Assembly (NCBI GenBank): GCA_963796225.1
Contig: CAWCLK010000028.1
Coordinates: 103,859-167,858 of the forward strand
Direction of reading: 5' to 3'
DNA from: CAWCLK01 sp963796225
GTDB taxonomy: Bacteria; Actinomycetota; Nitriliruptoria; Nitriliruptorales; Nitriliruptoraceae
DNA: 64,000 nucleotides
This document shows positions 26,391 to 36,283 of this stretch, piece after piece (the stretch's first letter is position 1; each line of letters starts with the position of its first letter). Under the pieces are notes generated by a model. The model made no database searches. It was not told the DNA's origin and saw only the letters and a list, made by a program, of their open reading frames with translations. The position numbers and the translations under genes were made by a program.

Positions 26391-27833
26391 AGGACCAGCG
26401 TCCTCGCCCGGACCGAGCCGTAGGCCGAACGCCCCGACCTCGACGACGTCGCGCAGGGCACGCACCGGTGCGGCGCGCAGGCGGTGTCGGCGGCCCGGTC
26501 GGGCCGGGTCCACCAGTCCGATGGCGTACGGCGCGACCGCCAGTGCCCCGGCCGGCCGACGGGTGGCGATGCCCGCCGCCGCGAGCAGCAGCAGCAGGTG
26601 CTGGCGACCGAGGAACCGCCGACGCCACAGCAGCGAGTCCCGGAGCCCGGGATGTCGCTCGACGAGGACCGGGAACGCGGCGGCGAGCAGGGACCGGCGC
26701 AGCAGGTGGGGCAGGTCGTCGGTGAACACGTGGTGGTGGACCAGCCCGTCGCCGACGAAGCGCGCGGCGGCGCCGCGCTCGCGGACACGCCACCCGAGGT
26801 CGGTGTCCTCGCCGAACCCGTGGGCGGCCACCCGCGATCCGACGTGCCGGCGGATCCGGGCCTGCAACGCCGCGTCGAAGGGCGGGCCGTCCAGGTCGTC
26901 GAGGACCTCCCGGCGGTAGGCGATGTTGCAGGTCTCGTACAGGCCCAGCGGGGCCGTCGTCGACTGCGACCGGTCGGTGGGTCCGACGGGCACGGCCGGG
27001 TCGGGGCGGGTCGCGCCCTGCACCAGCCCCACGTCACCGCGGAACGCCGTGGCCAGGGCCTCGACCCACGTCGGGGTGGGGACGCAGTCGTCGTCGGTGA
27101 ACGCCACCACCTCGCCCCGGCAGGCGGCGACCCCGCGGTTGCGTGAGGGGCCGGCACCCAGGTTGCGGTCGTTGCGCAGCAGCGTGAGCCGTCCACCCAG
27201 CCGGCCGCGTGCGGCGTCGCACACCTCGGCGGTGGCCTCGTCGGGTGAGGCGTCGTCGACCACCACGACGTCGAGGAGGTCGTCTGGCCAGGTCTGGTCC
27301 GCGAGGGCCTCGAGCGTGCGGGCCAGCAGCCCCGGCCGCGCATGGGTCGGGACCACGACGGAGACGTGCGGGGCGCAGGGCAGCAGGCGGGGCGTGGCCG
27401 GCTCCCGCCCGCCGGCGACCGCGGCGTACCACGCGTCGAGGTCGCCGGCGACGGCGTGGGCACCCCGGGCCGTGAGGAGCGCCCAGCGGTCGTCGTCCGT
27501 CCCGTCGCTGCCCACGACCGTGCCGTCGGCCTGCAGCACGACGAGGTCCCCGACGGAACGCCACCGCGCCGCGATGGGCAGGTGGTCGTCCGGCGCTGCG
27601 TCGGGCGGACCCAGCACGAGGTCGGGGACCGGACCGTCGCCGACCTCGTCGGGCGTACGGACGCTGGCCACGAGCGGTACGCCGAGCCGAGCGGCCAGGG
27701 CCTGCCCCGCCAGCAGGTGCCCGTCGTGGGCGTGCACGAGGTCGGGGGCGTCGGTGGCCTGGACGGCCCGGGCCGCCGTGCGGGCGATGGCCTCCTGCAG
27801 CCGTCCGTGCCCGCCGAGGTGCACGACTCGCAC
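26387..27833 (-). CDS. GT2 glycosyltransferase with GT-B-like N-terminal half (one frameshift)
   Basis: About 481 residues. Residues 1-150 resemble the first half of a GT-B enzyme (VRVVHLGGHGRLQEAI, DLVHAHDGHLLAGQALAARL). From about 160 a complete GT2 domain follows: SVVVPTHARPGLLARTLEAL, VVVVDDASPDEATA, NRNLGAGPSRNRGVA-like and VVAFTDDDCVPTP (DxD), and YETCNIAYRREVLDDL. As sequenced the frame runs on into the next gene, but skipping one G near 26430 restores the ending GSVRARTLVL-stop. The paralogue at 32868 ends GSVRHRTLLL-stop, which supports this. The corrected stop overlaps the GT4 start by four bases. It is the first gene of the four-GT operon. Confidence 0.8.
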
Positions 27834-27931
27834 GGGACGACCCGGCCCCGTCCGGGCGCCACGGGCCAGGGAGGTCCGGCGGATGGCTTCGTCTCCTGGG
27901 AGCAGGGGTCGGACGCCAGGGTGTGTCGAGG

Positions 27932-27938
27932 TACGGTA
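27932..27938. promoter_or_regulatory. Divergent -10-like element TACGGTA
   Basis: Plus-strand TACGGT and minus-strand TACCGT share these bases. They lie between the minus-strand four-glycosyltransferase operon (about 90-nt leader) and the plus-strand sulfotransferase operon. Confidence 0.35.
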
Positions 27939-27980
27939 GCCCGCCGAGCGATGCCGGCGGCGACCCCCGAGGAGGGCACG

Positions 27981-28913
27981 GTGTGGGGTCGTCGAGGGCG
28001 CCCGCGTCGCCGGCACCGCGGCGCTGCTGACCTCGAGGGCCGGCTCGTCTGGCTGGTGGGGTCGCCGCGGTCCGGGTCCACGTGGCTCTCGAGCATGCTC
28101 GGCTGCCTGCCGGACGTGATGACGATCGACGAACCGACCATCGGCAGCCACCTCGGGCTGGCGACCGGCGCCTTCGTCGGCCTACGGGCGGTCGACGTCC
28201 CCCGGGACCGGCTGCGGGTCAACGAGCTGCTCGCCGACCGCGACGACTACGTCTTCGCCGACCGCTACGCCGACGTCTGGCGTCCGCTCGTGCGGGACCT
28301 CGTCCTCGGCCGCTACGGGGCCCAGGTCGCCGAGCACGCCCGGGAGGCCGGCCGCACGCCCCGCGTCGTGTGCTGCAAGGAGCCGCACGGGTCGATCGGG
28401 GCGGACGTGCTGCTCGGGACGCTGCCCGGCGCTCGCCTCCTGGTCCTGCTCCGTGACGGTCGCGACGTCGTCGACTCCGAGCTCGACGCCGCGTCGGCCG
28501 GGTCGTGGGCCACCGGGATGACCGCCGGGTTCGCCGGTGCCGAGGAGGATCGCCTGGCCTACGTCCGCGACCGCGCCCACCTGTGGGTGGCGCGGACCAT
28601 CGCGGTCCAGCGCGCCCACGAGGCGCACGACCCCGCCCGTCGGATGACCGTGCGGTACGAGGACCTCCTCGACGACACCGTCGCCCACCTCGGGCGCGTG
28701 GTCGCGTGGCTCGGGCTGGACGTCGACGCCGGGGCGGTCGCGGAGGTGGCCGACGCACTGGCCGTCGACAACGTCCCGGCCCACCAGCGCGGGCCCGGCC
28801 ACTTCGTGCGTGCCGCCCGTCCCGGGGGGTGGCGGACCAACCTCACGGACGAGGAGCAGGTCGAGCTGGAGCGCATCGCCGGACCCACGCTGCGCGAGCT
28901 CGGCTATGCCTGA
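27981..28913 (+). CDS. PAPS-dependent sulfotransferase
   Basis: 310 residues from the GTG at 27981, which has GGAGGG four bases upstream; an ATG at 27951 would add 10 residues without a ribosome site. LVWLVGSPRSGSTWLSSML is the phosphosulfate-binding loop, CCKEPHGSIGADVLL a catalytic-region segment, and LLVLLRDGRDVVDSELDA the 3'-phosphate-binding motif. It differs strongly from the sulfotransferase at 19791, so two acceptors or positions are probably sulfated. It heads an operon with a GT4 enzyme and the ABC exporter; the next start lies within its 3' end (ATGCCTGA, 8-base overlap). Confidence 0.85.
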   Translation: MWGRRGRPRRRHRGAADLEGRLVWLVGSPRSGSTWLSSMLGCLPDVMTIDEPTIGSHLGLATGAFVGLRAVDVPRDRLRVNELLADRDDYVFADRYADVWRPLVRDLVLGRYGAQVAEHAREAGRTPRVVCCKEPHGSIGADVLLGTLPGARLLVLLRDGRDVVDSELDAASAGSWATGMTAGFAGAEEDRLAYVRDRAHLWVARTIAVQRAHEAHDPARRMTVRYEDLLDDTVAHLGRVVAWLGLDVDAGAVAEVADALAVDNVPAHQRGPGHFVRAARPGGWRTNLTDEEQVELERIAGPTLRELGYA

Positions 28914-29995
28914 CGCCGGGCTCGCCGTCGCGTTGACCGCGACCTACGCGTGGCCGGAGGTGCGCCGGGGCGGGGAGCGCTACCTGCACGAGCTCGCCGC
29001 GGCACTGGTCCGGCGCGGCCACCGGGTCCACATCGTGGCGACCGCGCCCACCACGGGGCGTGACGAGGTGCTCGGGGTGCCCGTCCGCCTCGTGGGCCGC
29101 CGCCGCGCCGCCCGCCTGCTGCTGGGGGCCCGGGGAGACGAGCTGTGGTTCGGGGCGCAGGCGCTCGCGCGGGTCCCGCGCCCGTCCCTCGACGTCTGGC
29201 ACGCGCTTGACGGTGGGGGACGCGGCGGCGGCGGGGGTGGCGGGGCGCTGCGGCGGACCGCGGTCGGTGTTCACGGCCCTCGGCATCCCGACCCTGCCGG
29301 GGCGGGGAGCGGCGGGGGCGCTGCACCGCGTCGCCCTGGCCACGGTCGACCGCTACGTCTGCCTGTCCGACCGTGCGGCCGCCCCGCTGCGGGGCGTGGT
29401 CGACCGGCCGCTCGAGGTGGTCGGCGCGGGCGTCGACACGCGCCGGTTCCGGCCGGCCGGGGTCCGGCACGACCGGCCGGCCCTGTTGTTCGCCTCCGAC
29501 GCCTCGGCCCCGTGGAAGAACCTCGCCCTGCTGCTGGCCGCCTGCGACGCCGTCGTCGCCGCCCGTCCCGACCTCGAGATCTGGGTGGCGGGTCCCGGCG
29601 ACCCCACCGCCGCGGTCATGGCCGCCACACCGCGCGTGCGCCAACGGGTCACGCGGACCCGCACCGCGACGCCCGACGAGCTGGCCGAGCTCTACGGCCG
29701 CGCGTGGGTGACGGCCCTCCCGTCGCGCCGCGAGGCCTTCGGCATGGTCGCGCTCGAGTCGCTGGCGTGCGGCACGCCGGCCGTCGTGCTCGAGGGGGAG
29801 GGCCCCGCCACCTTCGTCGACGCCTCCGTCGGCCGCCGTGCGGCGCCCGACGCCGGGTCGCTGGCCGGGGCGGTCCTCGGGGCCCTGGAGCTCGCGGCGG
29901 AGCCCGACATGGCCGAAGCCTGCCGGGCGCGTGCACTGGACCACGGCTGGGACGAGGTCGTGGTCCCTGCCCTGGAGCAGTGCTACGCGCCGTAG
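28906..29995 (+). CDS. GT4 family glycosyltransferase (one frameshift)
   Basis: About 363 residues. The first domain (YAWPEVRRGGERYLHELAAAL) joins, after one extra base near 29212, to SVFTALGIPTLPGRGAAGAL, then RYVCLSDRAAAPL, LLFASDASAPWKNLALLLAA and SRREAFGMVALESLACG. The last block is the E-x7-E signature of GT4. Conservation on both sides of the break points to an indel. It sits between the sulfotransferase and the exporter genes. Confidence 0.8.
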
Positions 29996-30006
29996 GAGCC
30001 GGCAAG

Positions 30007-30012
30007 TACGGT
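30007..30012 (+). promoter_or_regulatory. -10-like element TACGGT
   Basis: It lies in the 46-bp gap before the ABC permease ATG at 30042 and could provide internal transcription of the exporter genes. Confidence 0.3.
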
Positions 30013-30041
30013 GCCGCCGCCCGCCGTCCACGAGGCCCGCG

Positions 30042-30868
30042 ATGTCCACCCCGGCGCCGACGATCGAGCTCACCGGCGAGCCGACGCGGGTCCGGCGCCT
30101 GCTGCGTGACGTCCTCGTCCACCGTGACCTGCTCCCGATGCTCGCGCGCCAGCACTTCCGCGGCCAGTACCGGGCGGCACGTCTCGGGCTGGCCTGGTCC
30201 GCCCTGCAACCGCTCGTGCGGGGGGCCGTGCTCGCCGTCGTGTTCACGGTCTTCGTCCCGATCGACACCGACGTGCGCCTACCCCGCGTTCGTGCTCGCC
30301 GGGTCCGCCACCTGGGCGTTCCTCGCCGGCTCCCTGCAGGCGGGCACGACCGGCATCGTCTCCGCCGGGTCCCTCGCCGGGCGCGTGTACTTCCCCCGGC
30401 TGCTGCTCGTGGCCATGCCGCCCGCCTCGGCACTGCCCAGCTACCTCGTGACGCTGGCCGTGGTGATCCCGCTGGCGTGGGGCGTTCGGGGCGGACATGG
30501 GGTGGCAGCTGCTGCTGCTCCCGTTGGCGATCGCGCTGGGGTTCGCCCTCGTGACGGCCGCGTCCACCGTGCTGGCGCTGCTGTACGTCTACGTGCGCGA
30601 CGTGGGCCAGCTCGTGGCCACCGGGGTGGGCGTGCTGTTCTACGCCACCCCCATCATCTACCCGCTCGAGGAGACCGGTCGCCTCGGCCCGCTGGTCCAG
30701 GCCAACCCCCTGACCGGGGCCGTCGGCGCCGTGCGGTGGTGCCTGTTCGGCGGCCACGAGGCCCTCGGCCTGTCCGTGGTCTGGACGCTCGGATGGACCG
30801 TGGTGCTCGCGACCGTCGGCGTGGTGGCCTTCAGCCGGTACGACCGCGTGTGCATGGACCGCCTGTGA
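30042..30868 (+). pseudogene. Wzm/TagG-type ABC transporter permease (two frameshifts)
   Basis: Joined across two apparent extra bases (near 30283 and 30495) the product has about 275 residues. A cytoplasmic N-terminus (LLRDVLVHRDLLPMLARQHF) and the AALGLAWSALQPL-type coupling segment are followed by six hydrophobic helices and the ATPIIYPLEE loop. These are hallmarks of ABC-2 permeases that export O-antigen or teichoic-acid-like polysaccharides. The stop overlaps the GTG of the ATPase gene, as usual for Wzm-Wzt pairs. It probably flips the lipid-linked glycan built by this island. Confidence 0.82.
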
Positions 30869-32076
30869 ACGCGATCGAGGTCCGCGACGTCGGCAAGCGC
30901 TACCACCAGTACCGGGACGAGACCAGCCTGTGGCGGCGCCTGACCGCGCCCGGCCGCGCACGTGCCCACGGCGACGTGTGGGCCCTGCGCGAGCTCGACT
31001 TCACCGTCGGGCAGGGCGACACGCTCGGGATCATCGGGCGCAACGGGTCGGGCAAGACGACCCTGCTGCGCCTGCTGTCCGGCGTCTCCGCCCCGACGGT
31101 CGGACGCGTCGCGGTGTGGGGATCGGTGGCGCCGCTCATCGGCGTGGGTGTCGGTTTCAACCAGGAGCTCACGGGCCGGGAGAACGTGCTGGTCAACGGG
31201 CGCCTGCTCGGCATGACCACCGACGAGGTGGCGCGCAAGTACGACGACATCGTGGCCTTCTCGGAGATCGAGGAGTTCATCGACGCGCCGGTCAAGTTCT
31301 ACAGCACCGGCATGTTCCTGCGGCTCGCGTTCTCGGTGGCCATCCACACCGAACCGCAGGTGATGCTGGTCGACGAGGTCCTCGCCGTGGGCGACGTGGC
31401 CTTCCAGGCGAAGTGCTTCGACCGGATGCGTGAGATCCGCCATGCGGGCGCGACCATCGTCGTGGTCTCCCACAACCTGCAGGTCCTGCAACGCATGACC
31501 GATCGCACCATCGTGCTCGATCACGGCCGCATGCTGCACGACGGGGCGACCGAGGACGCCATCGCCGTGTACCACGAGGTCATGCAGGCCGACCGGGACC
31601 GGCGCACGGCGGCCGCCGGGACCGGGGCGGCCACCGCCCGGCTCACGCTGCTCGACGAGGATGACGAGCCGACCCTGCAGGTCCGCAGTGGCGTGCCCGT
31701 GCGCGTCGGGGTGGCGGCCGAGTTCACCCACCCGGTCCAGGACGTGATCCTCGGGTTCGCGGTCGAGCGCGTCGGGCTCGGGATCCTGTACGCCGCCGGC
31801 GGGCAGGCACCCGGCGAGCACGGTCCGGACCGTCCGCTGCGGGGCGAGGTCGTGTTCCGCAACACGCCCCTGCGTGCGGGGACCTACCTGCTTCGTGGGG
31901 TGGTGTACGCCGACGGGGGGCTCGACCCGCTGGCCTCCTCGGAGCCCGTGCTGTTCCACGTGTCGGGCACCACGCGGGGAAGCGGCCCGGTCGAGCTGGA
32001 TCCGGTGATCACCGTCGACGGCGAGGACGTACCCCTGATCGACCAGTCGCTGGACCGCATCGACCAGGCCCGCTGA
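30865..32076 (+). CDS. Wzt-type polysaccharide ABC transporter ATP-binding protein
   Basis: 403 residues. Walker A is GRNGSGKTT (about residue 54), and the exporter-type signature region reads YSTGMFLRLAFSVA instead of LSGGQ. Walker B plus D-loop is VMLVDEVLAVGD, with the H-loop in VVVSHN. Residues from about 255 to the end form a C-terminal beta-sandwich like the carbohydrate-binding domain of Wzt proteins, which reads the glycan terminus before export. A terminal methyl or sulfate cap could be the signal recognised. The gene is coupled to the permease (GTGA). Confidence 0.9.
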   Translation: MNAIEVRDVGKRYHQYRDETSLWRRLTAPGRARAHGDVWALRELDFTVGQGDTLGIIGRNGSGKTTLLRLLSGVSAPTVGRVAVWGSVAPLIGVGVGFNQELTGRENVLVNGRLLGMTTDEVARKYDDIVAFSEIEEFIDAPVKFYSTGMFLRLAFSVAIHTEPQVMLVDEVLAVGDVAFQAKCFDRMREIRHAGATIVVVSHNLQVLQRMTDRTIVLDHGRMLHDGATEDAIAVYHEVMQADRDRRTAAAGTGAATARLTLLDEDDEPTLQVRSGVPVRVGVAAEFTHPVQDVILGFAVERVGLGILYAAGGQAPGEHGPDRPLRGEVVFRNTPLRAGTYLLRGVVYADGGLDPLASSEPVLFHVSGTTRGSGPVELDPVITVDGEDVPLIDQSLDRIDQAR

Positions 32077-32100
32077 GCGCGCCCGGCACGACCCCGCCGG

Positions 32101-32862
32101 TCAGGCCCGAGCCGTCACCATGGCGTGGGGCACGCCCCCGCGTCCGGCGCGGAACGGCACCGTGAACCGTGGCCCGACCTGCACGTCCCGGTAGCCGGCG
32201 GCCACCACCATCGCCTGCAGCGCGCGACGGTTCGGGTTCCACCACTCGAGCCGCCCCGTCGTGCACTGCAGTCGCGCCGCGGGCATCCACCGCCCCACCC
32301 GGTCCAGCCACGGGTCGACCGAGTCCACGACCTTGAGGCGGTCGTCACACACCGACCGGAGCCGGTCGAGGGCCAGCACCGGATCGCGCAGGTGCACCAG
32401 CAGGCTGCCCACGAACACCAGGTCGAACCGGCCGAGCCGTTCGGGGGAGGCCTCGTAGACCGTCAGGCGTTCGCGCTGCACCGAGGAGCCGAACGCGGCA
32501 TGGGCCACGTCGAAGTTCTCGTAGGTGGAGCCGCGGGCCTCCATGCTGCTCCCGCGCAGGTGGGCCGGCCAGTCCATCGCCGACTTGTCGGGCACGTCCA
32601 ACGCCACGACCTCGGCGCCACGCCGTTCGAACTCGAAGGCCCAGTGCCCGTCGAAGGTCCCCACGTCGAGCACGCGCATGCCCGTCATGGACGCCGGCAG
32701 CTCGTAGCGGTCCATGACGGGGCGGTGGTCGAACAGGCCCGGTGTGACCGTCCCGTCCGGCAGGACGAGGGTGTGGTACCAGTCCCGGGATCCCTCGGGA
32801 GGTGGGGCGGCGTCGGGCAGGGCCCGTCCTGTTCGTGCGGGGCGTGCGATGCTAGGTCGCAC
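32101..32862 (-). CDS. SAM-dependent methyltransferase, WYHTL family paralogue 1
   Basis: 253 residues from the GTG at 32862, five bases after the stop of the upstream GT2 gene. The N-terminal DWYHTLVLPDGTVTPGLFDHR block precedes motif I (MRVLDVGTFDGHWAFEFERRG) and VVALDVPD. It closely resembles the genes at 35447 and 36284, which share WYHTL...VTPG...D-R. These resemble tRNA (cmo5U34) CmoB-like and glycan methyltransferases. It is the last gene of a three-gene minus-strand operon. Confidence 0.85.
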   Translation of the reverse strand: MRPSIARPARTGRALPDAAPPPEGSRDWYHTLVLPDGTVTPGLFDHRPVMDRYELPASMTGMRVLDVGTFDGHWAFEFERRGAEVVALDVPDKSAMDWPAHLRGSSMEARGSTYENFDVAHAAFGSSVQRERLTVYEASPERLGRFDLVFVGSLLVHLRDPVLALDRLRSVCDDRLKVVDSVDPWLDRVGRWMPAARLQCTTGRLEWWNPNRRALQAMVVAAGYRDVQVGPRFTVPFRAGRGGVPHAMVTARA

Positions 32863-32867
32863 GCGCT

Positions 32868-33845
32868 TCAGAGCAGCAGCGTGCGATGCCGGACCGACCC
32901 CCGGAGCATCGTGACGACCTCCGTGGCGTCCACGACGAAGGCCTGCGGGAGCGTGCGCAACCGGGTGGCGCGGTCCCGTGTCCGCGGCCGGCGGCGCAGG
33001 CGAAGGTCCACCCACGGCAGCACCCCGAGCAGGGCGGGGCGCCGCCAGGCCGCTCCGGCCAGCGCCCCGAGCGCCAGCAGTGTCGCGGGGTGGGTGTCCT
33101 TCCAGAACACGCGACGGTGCAGCAGCGTGCGCGTCTGCGGATGGCGTGCGACCACGAGCGCCAGGTCCGCCCACCGCGTGGCGGTCCGTACGGCTGTGCG
33201 CCAGTCCCCGCGCTGCACGGGATGCTCGACGACGGCCCGGCCGGCGAAGGCCGACCGTCCGCCGACGCGTGCCAGCACGCGCAGGGCCAGGTCGGTGTCC
33301 TCACCAGCGGCGTCACGGAACGCCTCGTCGAAGCCGCCCACTGCGAGCACGTCCGCGCGTCGGGCGAAGAGGTTGGCCGTCTGGAAGAAGCGGTCGTCGG
33401 CGACGACGAGGCGCCGGTCGAAGGGTCCCGGGTCGGCGTCGTCGGGCGGGCGGACCCGCCCCACCACCAGGGTCGCGCCCGCGTCGAGAGCCGCCGCCCC
33501 GGCGGCCAGCCACCCCGGGTGGGGCAGGCAGTCGTCGTCGGTGAAGGCGAGCACCGGCGCCCGCGCGGAGCGCACCCCGAGGTTGCGGGCGCGGGCCGGG
33601 CCGCGGTTCGTCAGGACCCGGGCCACGCGCAGGTCGAGCGAGGTGCTGGCGGCGAGGTCGGCGAGCCGGGCCGACGTGTCGTCGGTCGACCCGTTGTCGA
33701 CCACGACGACCTCGAAGGGCGGGGCGTTCGTCTGGGCCTCGAGGGCCGCGACGAGTGCCGGCAGCCGGCTGGCCCGCTGGAAGGTCGGGATGACCACGCT
33801 CACCGCCGGCCGGGGCCGCGTGGACGAGGCATCGCGGCCGGTCAT
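32868..33845 (-). CDS. GT2 family glycosyltransferase
   Basis: 325 residues. SVVIPTFQRASRLPALVAAL, VVVVDNGSTDDTSARL, RNLGVRSARAPVLAFTDDDC (DxD as DDD) and TANLFARRADVLAVGGFDEA define a GT2 domain. The C-terminal part contains hydrophobic stretches and ends GSVRHRTLLL, the same ending found in the repaired frame of the glycosyltransferase at 26387. Its ATG overlaps the preceding methyltransferase stop (ATGA). Confidence 0.87.
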   Translation of the reverse strand: MTGRDASSTRPRPAVSVVIPTFQRASRLPALVAALEAQTNAPPFEVVVVDNGSTDDTSARLADLAASTSLDLRVARVLTNRGPARARNLGVRSARAPVLAFTDDDCLPHPGWLAAGAAALDAGATLVVGRVRPPDDADPGPFDRRLVVADDRFFQTANLFARRADVLAVGGFDEAFRDAAGEDTDLALRVLARVGGRSAFAGRAVVEHPVQRGDWRTAVRTATRWADLALVVARHPQTRTLLHRRVFWKDTHPATLLALGALAGAAWRRPALLGVLPWVDLRLRRRPRTRDRATRLRTLPQAFVVDATEVVTMLRGSVRHRTLLL

Positions 33846-34567
33846 CGGGGCGCCGGGCGCTCCGCCCACATCCACGCCCAGAACTCGCCCGCGTTGCGGA
33901 CCTCGACCTCGCGCAGGCCCGCGTCCGCCACCGCCGCCCGGATCCGTGACAGCGGGATGCGCGAGCCGAGGAACTCGCGGTGCGTGCGTCCGCGGTCCGA
34001 CGCGCGGGCCAGACCGGCACGGGTCGCGACGTCGCGGACCTCGCGACGCACCGACCACCACCAGCTGCCCCGGAGGTTGTTCCACTGGAAGGCCAGCAGC
34101 CCGCCGGGGCGGAGGACGCGCCCGGCCTCTCGCAGGTAGGCCTCGACCACCGCGGGGTCCGGGATGTGCTGGAACACGACGAAGGACAGGACCAGGTCCG
34201 CCGACGCGTCGGCGACGGCGGCGAGGCTGGCACCGTCCCCGACCTCGAAGGACAGTCGGGGGTCCGGGTTCAGCGAGCGGGCCCGCGCCACCATCTCCGG
34301 GGACACGTCGACGCCCACGACCTGGTCGAAGCGTTCGCCGAGGGCGCGGGTCAGGCGCCCGACGCCGCACCCCACGTCGACCGCGAGACCGGTCCCCGGG
34401 AGCCGGTCGGCATGGTCGTCCAGTGCATGGGACACGACCCGACGGCCGTCGGCGAAGAACCGGTCGAGGTCCTGGTCGTCCCACGGCTGCGACGTGTCGA
34501 CGTACCAGGTGGCGTTGGTGCGGGCCGCGCGGTCCCAGTAGGAGCGCATCCGGTCGGTCGCGGTCAC
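33842..34567 (-). CDS. Class I SAM-dependent methyltransferase
   Basis: 241 residues. Motif I is GLAVDVGCGVGRLTRALGE, then VVGVDVSPEMVARA and ADLVLSFVVFQHIPDP, standard for Methyltransf_11/25. FQWNNLRGSWWWSVRREV follows in the variable region. The GTG start lies just after GGGGGCAG. A TAGGGT -10-like box at 34602-34597 predicts a 23-nt leader. It is the first gene of the operon containing the GT2 at 32868 and the methyltransferase at 32101. Confidence 0.87.
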   Translation of the reverse strand: MTATDRMRSYWDRAARTNATWYVDTSQPWDDQDLDRFFADGRRVVSHALDDHADRLPGTGLAVDVGCGVGRLTRALGERFDQVVGVDVSPEMVARARSLNPDPRLSFEVGDGASLAAVADASADLVLSFVVFQHIPDPAVVEAYLREAGRVLRPGGLLAFQWNNLRGSWWWSVRREVRDVATRAGLARASDRGRTHREFLGSRIPLSRIRAAVADAGLREVEVRNAGEFWAWMWAERPAPR

Positions 34568-34596
34568 CTGCCCCCTTCCCTGCCGGGCCGGGGCCA

Positions 34597-34606
34597 ACCC
34601 TAGACT
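34597..34606. promoter_or_regulatory. Overlapping divergent -10-like elements
   Basis: Minus-strand TAGGGT (34602-34597) and plus-strand TAGACT (34601-34606) share two bases. They face the divergent methyltransferase genes starting at 34567 and 34633, giving leaders of about 20 nt each. Transcription in the two directions would compete for the same site. Confidence 0.5.
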
Positions 34607-34632
34607 CCGCTGCCTGGAGCGGGGAGGTCGGC

Positions 34633-35450
34633 GTGGGTGAGGAGTCAGCGCGGCACGCAGCGCGTCGCGACGTCTTCGGCCGCCACCGCGACGACGTGGA
34701 CCAGGCCCTCGCGGCCGGCGACCCCGACGGCATCCGCCGGGTCTACATGCGCCTCGGGGAGGACCTCGCCGACGCGTGGTCCGACGGCGAGGACGCGGCC
34801 CCGCAGCTGTCCTACCCCGAGACGCCAGCGGCCGTGACCGACCTGCTGGCAGGAACCACCGGACCGATGCTGGACGCCGGTTGCGGTCCCGAACCCCCAG
34901 GCGGCGCTTCCGCGCCGCCTCCGACGGGCGCTGGGTCGTCGGCATGGACATCGGGCACGGGATGGTGCGGCTGGCCCGTCGCGAGGCCGCCCGTGCGGGG
35001 GTCGACTTCACGGGCGTGGTCGCCGACCTCGAACGGCTGCCGTTCCGCGACGGGGCCTTCGCGTCGGTGGTGTGCGACGACACCATCGAGCACGTGCCCG
35101 ACGATCGCGCTGGACTGGCCGAGCTCGCCCGGGTCACATGCCCCGGGGGCCGCATCGCCCTGGCCACCCCGAACCGGGTCCGGCTCGACGTGGTGATGGC
35201 CAGGCTGCGCGACCGCCGGGCCGGTCGCCGGCGCCCCGACCGCTCGTACTACGCCGCCCAGTCGCACCTGCGTGAGTACACGTGGCGGTCCCTCGAACGG
35301 CGGTTGCCCGACACGCTGGTCGTCGTCCGTCGTGGGCAGGTCCCCTGGTCGGGGCGCCTGAAGTTCCGCCTGGCCTCGTGGGCCACGGCCCTGCCGGGTC
35401 TGCGGCAGTGGACGCGGGTCGTGCTCCTGCTCCTGGAGCGGCGCGCGTGA
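34633..35450 (+). CDS. SAM-dependent methyltransferase (one frameshift)
   Basis: About 272 residues. The GTG start follows GGGGAGG. An acidic N-terminal helix region leads to MLDAGCGPG, where one base seems to be missing near 34890. The continuing frame gives RWVVGMDIGHGMVRLAR, VVADLERLPFRDGAFASVV and DDTIEHVPD, the regular class I methyltransferase order. LKFRLASWATALPGLRQW at the end is amphipathic. The next gene starts on its stop codon (GTGA). It opens a run of three methyltransferases in one operon. Confidence 0.8.
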
Positions 35451-36271
35451 CCGGGCCCGCGGGCGACCCCCGCATCGACGAGGTCCCGGTCTGGTACCAC
35501 ACCCTCGACCTCGGGCAGGGCCGGGTCACGCCGGGGTGGTTCGACCTGCGCGGCGTGGTCGACCGGTTCCCGTGGCCGGACGTGGCGGGGAAGCGGTGCC
35601 TCGACATCGGCACCTATGACGGGTTCCTGGCCTTCGAGCTGGAGCGGCGGGGCGCCGCCGAGGTCGTGGCCACCGACGTCCCCGACCACGCCGATTGGGA
35701 CTGGCTGCCCCGCGAGGCTCGTGACGGCGCCGCGCAGCTGGCCGCGGTCGCGGGGCGCAAGGGCCGCGGCTTCGAGGTGGCACGTGAGCTGCTCGGGTCC
35801 GGCGTGCGGCGCGAGTGGTGCAACGTGTACGACCTGTCCCCGGAGCGGCTCGGGACGTTCGACGTCGTCGTGTGCGGGGCGCTGCTGCTCCACCTGCGCG
35901 ACCCGTTGCGTGCGCTGGCCGCCATCCGGTCGGTCACCACGGGCGAGCTGGTGTCGATCGAGCAGGTGGACGTCGCCACCACGGTCTCGCACCCGCGGCG
36001 CCCCGTCACCTTCGTGCGGGGTCGACGCGGGCAGTGGCAGATCCCCAACGCCGCGGCCCATCGGAGGTGGGTGACCGTCGCCGGGTTCGACGTCGTCGCC
36101 GCGACCCGCCTGGCCGAGCCGTTCGGACCGTCCCATCCCGACCCGGCACCGCGCTCGGGCCCGGCGGGGGCCCGTGCCGTCGCTGCCGACGCCCGCCAGC
36201 GGCTCGCCTTCGGCGGCCCCGGCATCCCCGTGCAGGCCGTCCGGGCCGTGCCCAGCCCCGACGCCGACTGA
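35447..36271 (+). CDS. SAM-dependent methyltransferase, WYHTL family paralogue 2
   Basis: 274 residues. VPVWYHTLDLGQGRVTPGWF, motif I CLDIGTYDGFLAFELERRG, VVATDVPDHADWDW and VVVCGALLLHLRDPLRALAA match the genes at 32101 and 36284. An inserted block of about 30 residues between motif I and the NVYDLSPERLG segment is shared with paralogue 3 and differs in paralogue 1. It is coupled to the upstream methyltransferase by GTGA, with 12 bases to the next gene. Different copies probably methylate different positions or chain ends. Confidence 0.87.
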   Translation: MTGPAGDPRIDEVPVWYHTLDLGQGRVTPGWFDLRGVVDRFPWPDVAGKRCLDIGTYDGFLAFELERRGAAEVVATDVPDHADWDWLPREARDGAAQLAAVAGRKGRGFEVARELLGSGVRREWCNVYDLSPERLGTFDVVVCGALLLHLRDPLRALAAIRSVTTGELVSIEQVDVATTVSHPRRPVTFVRGRRGQWQIPNAAAHRRWVTVAGFDVVAATRLAEPFGPSHPDPAPRSGPAGARAVAADARQRLAFGGPGIPVQAVRAVPSPDAD

Positions 36272-36283
36272 CCCGGAGCCCCC

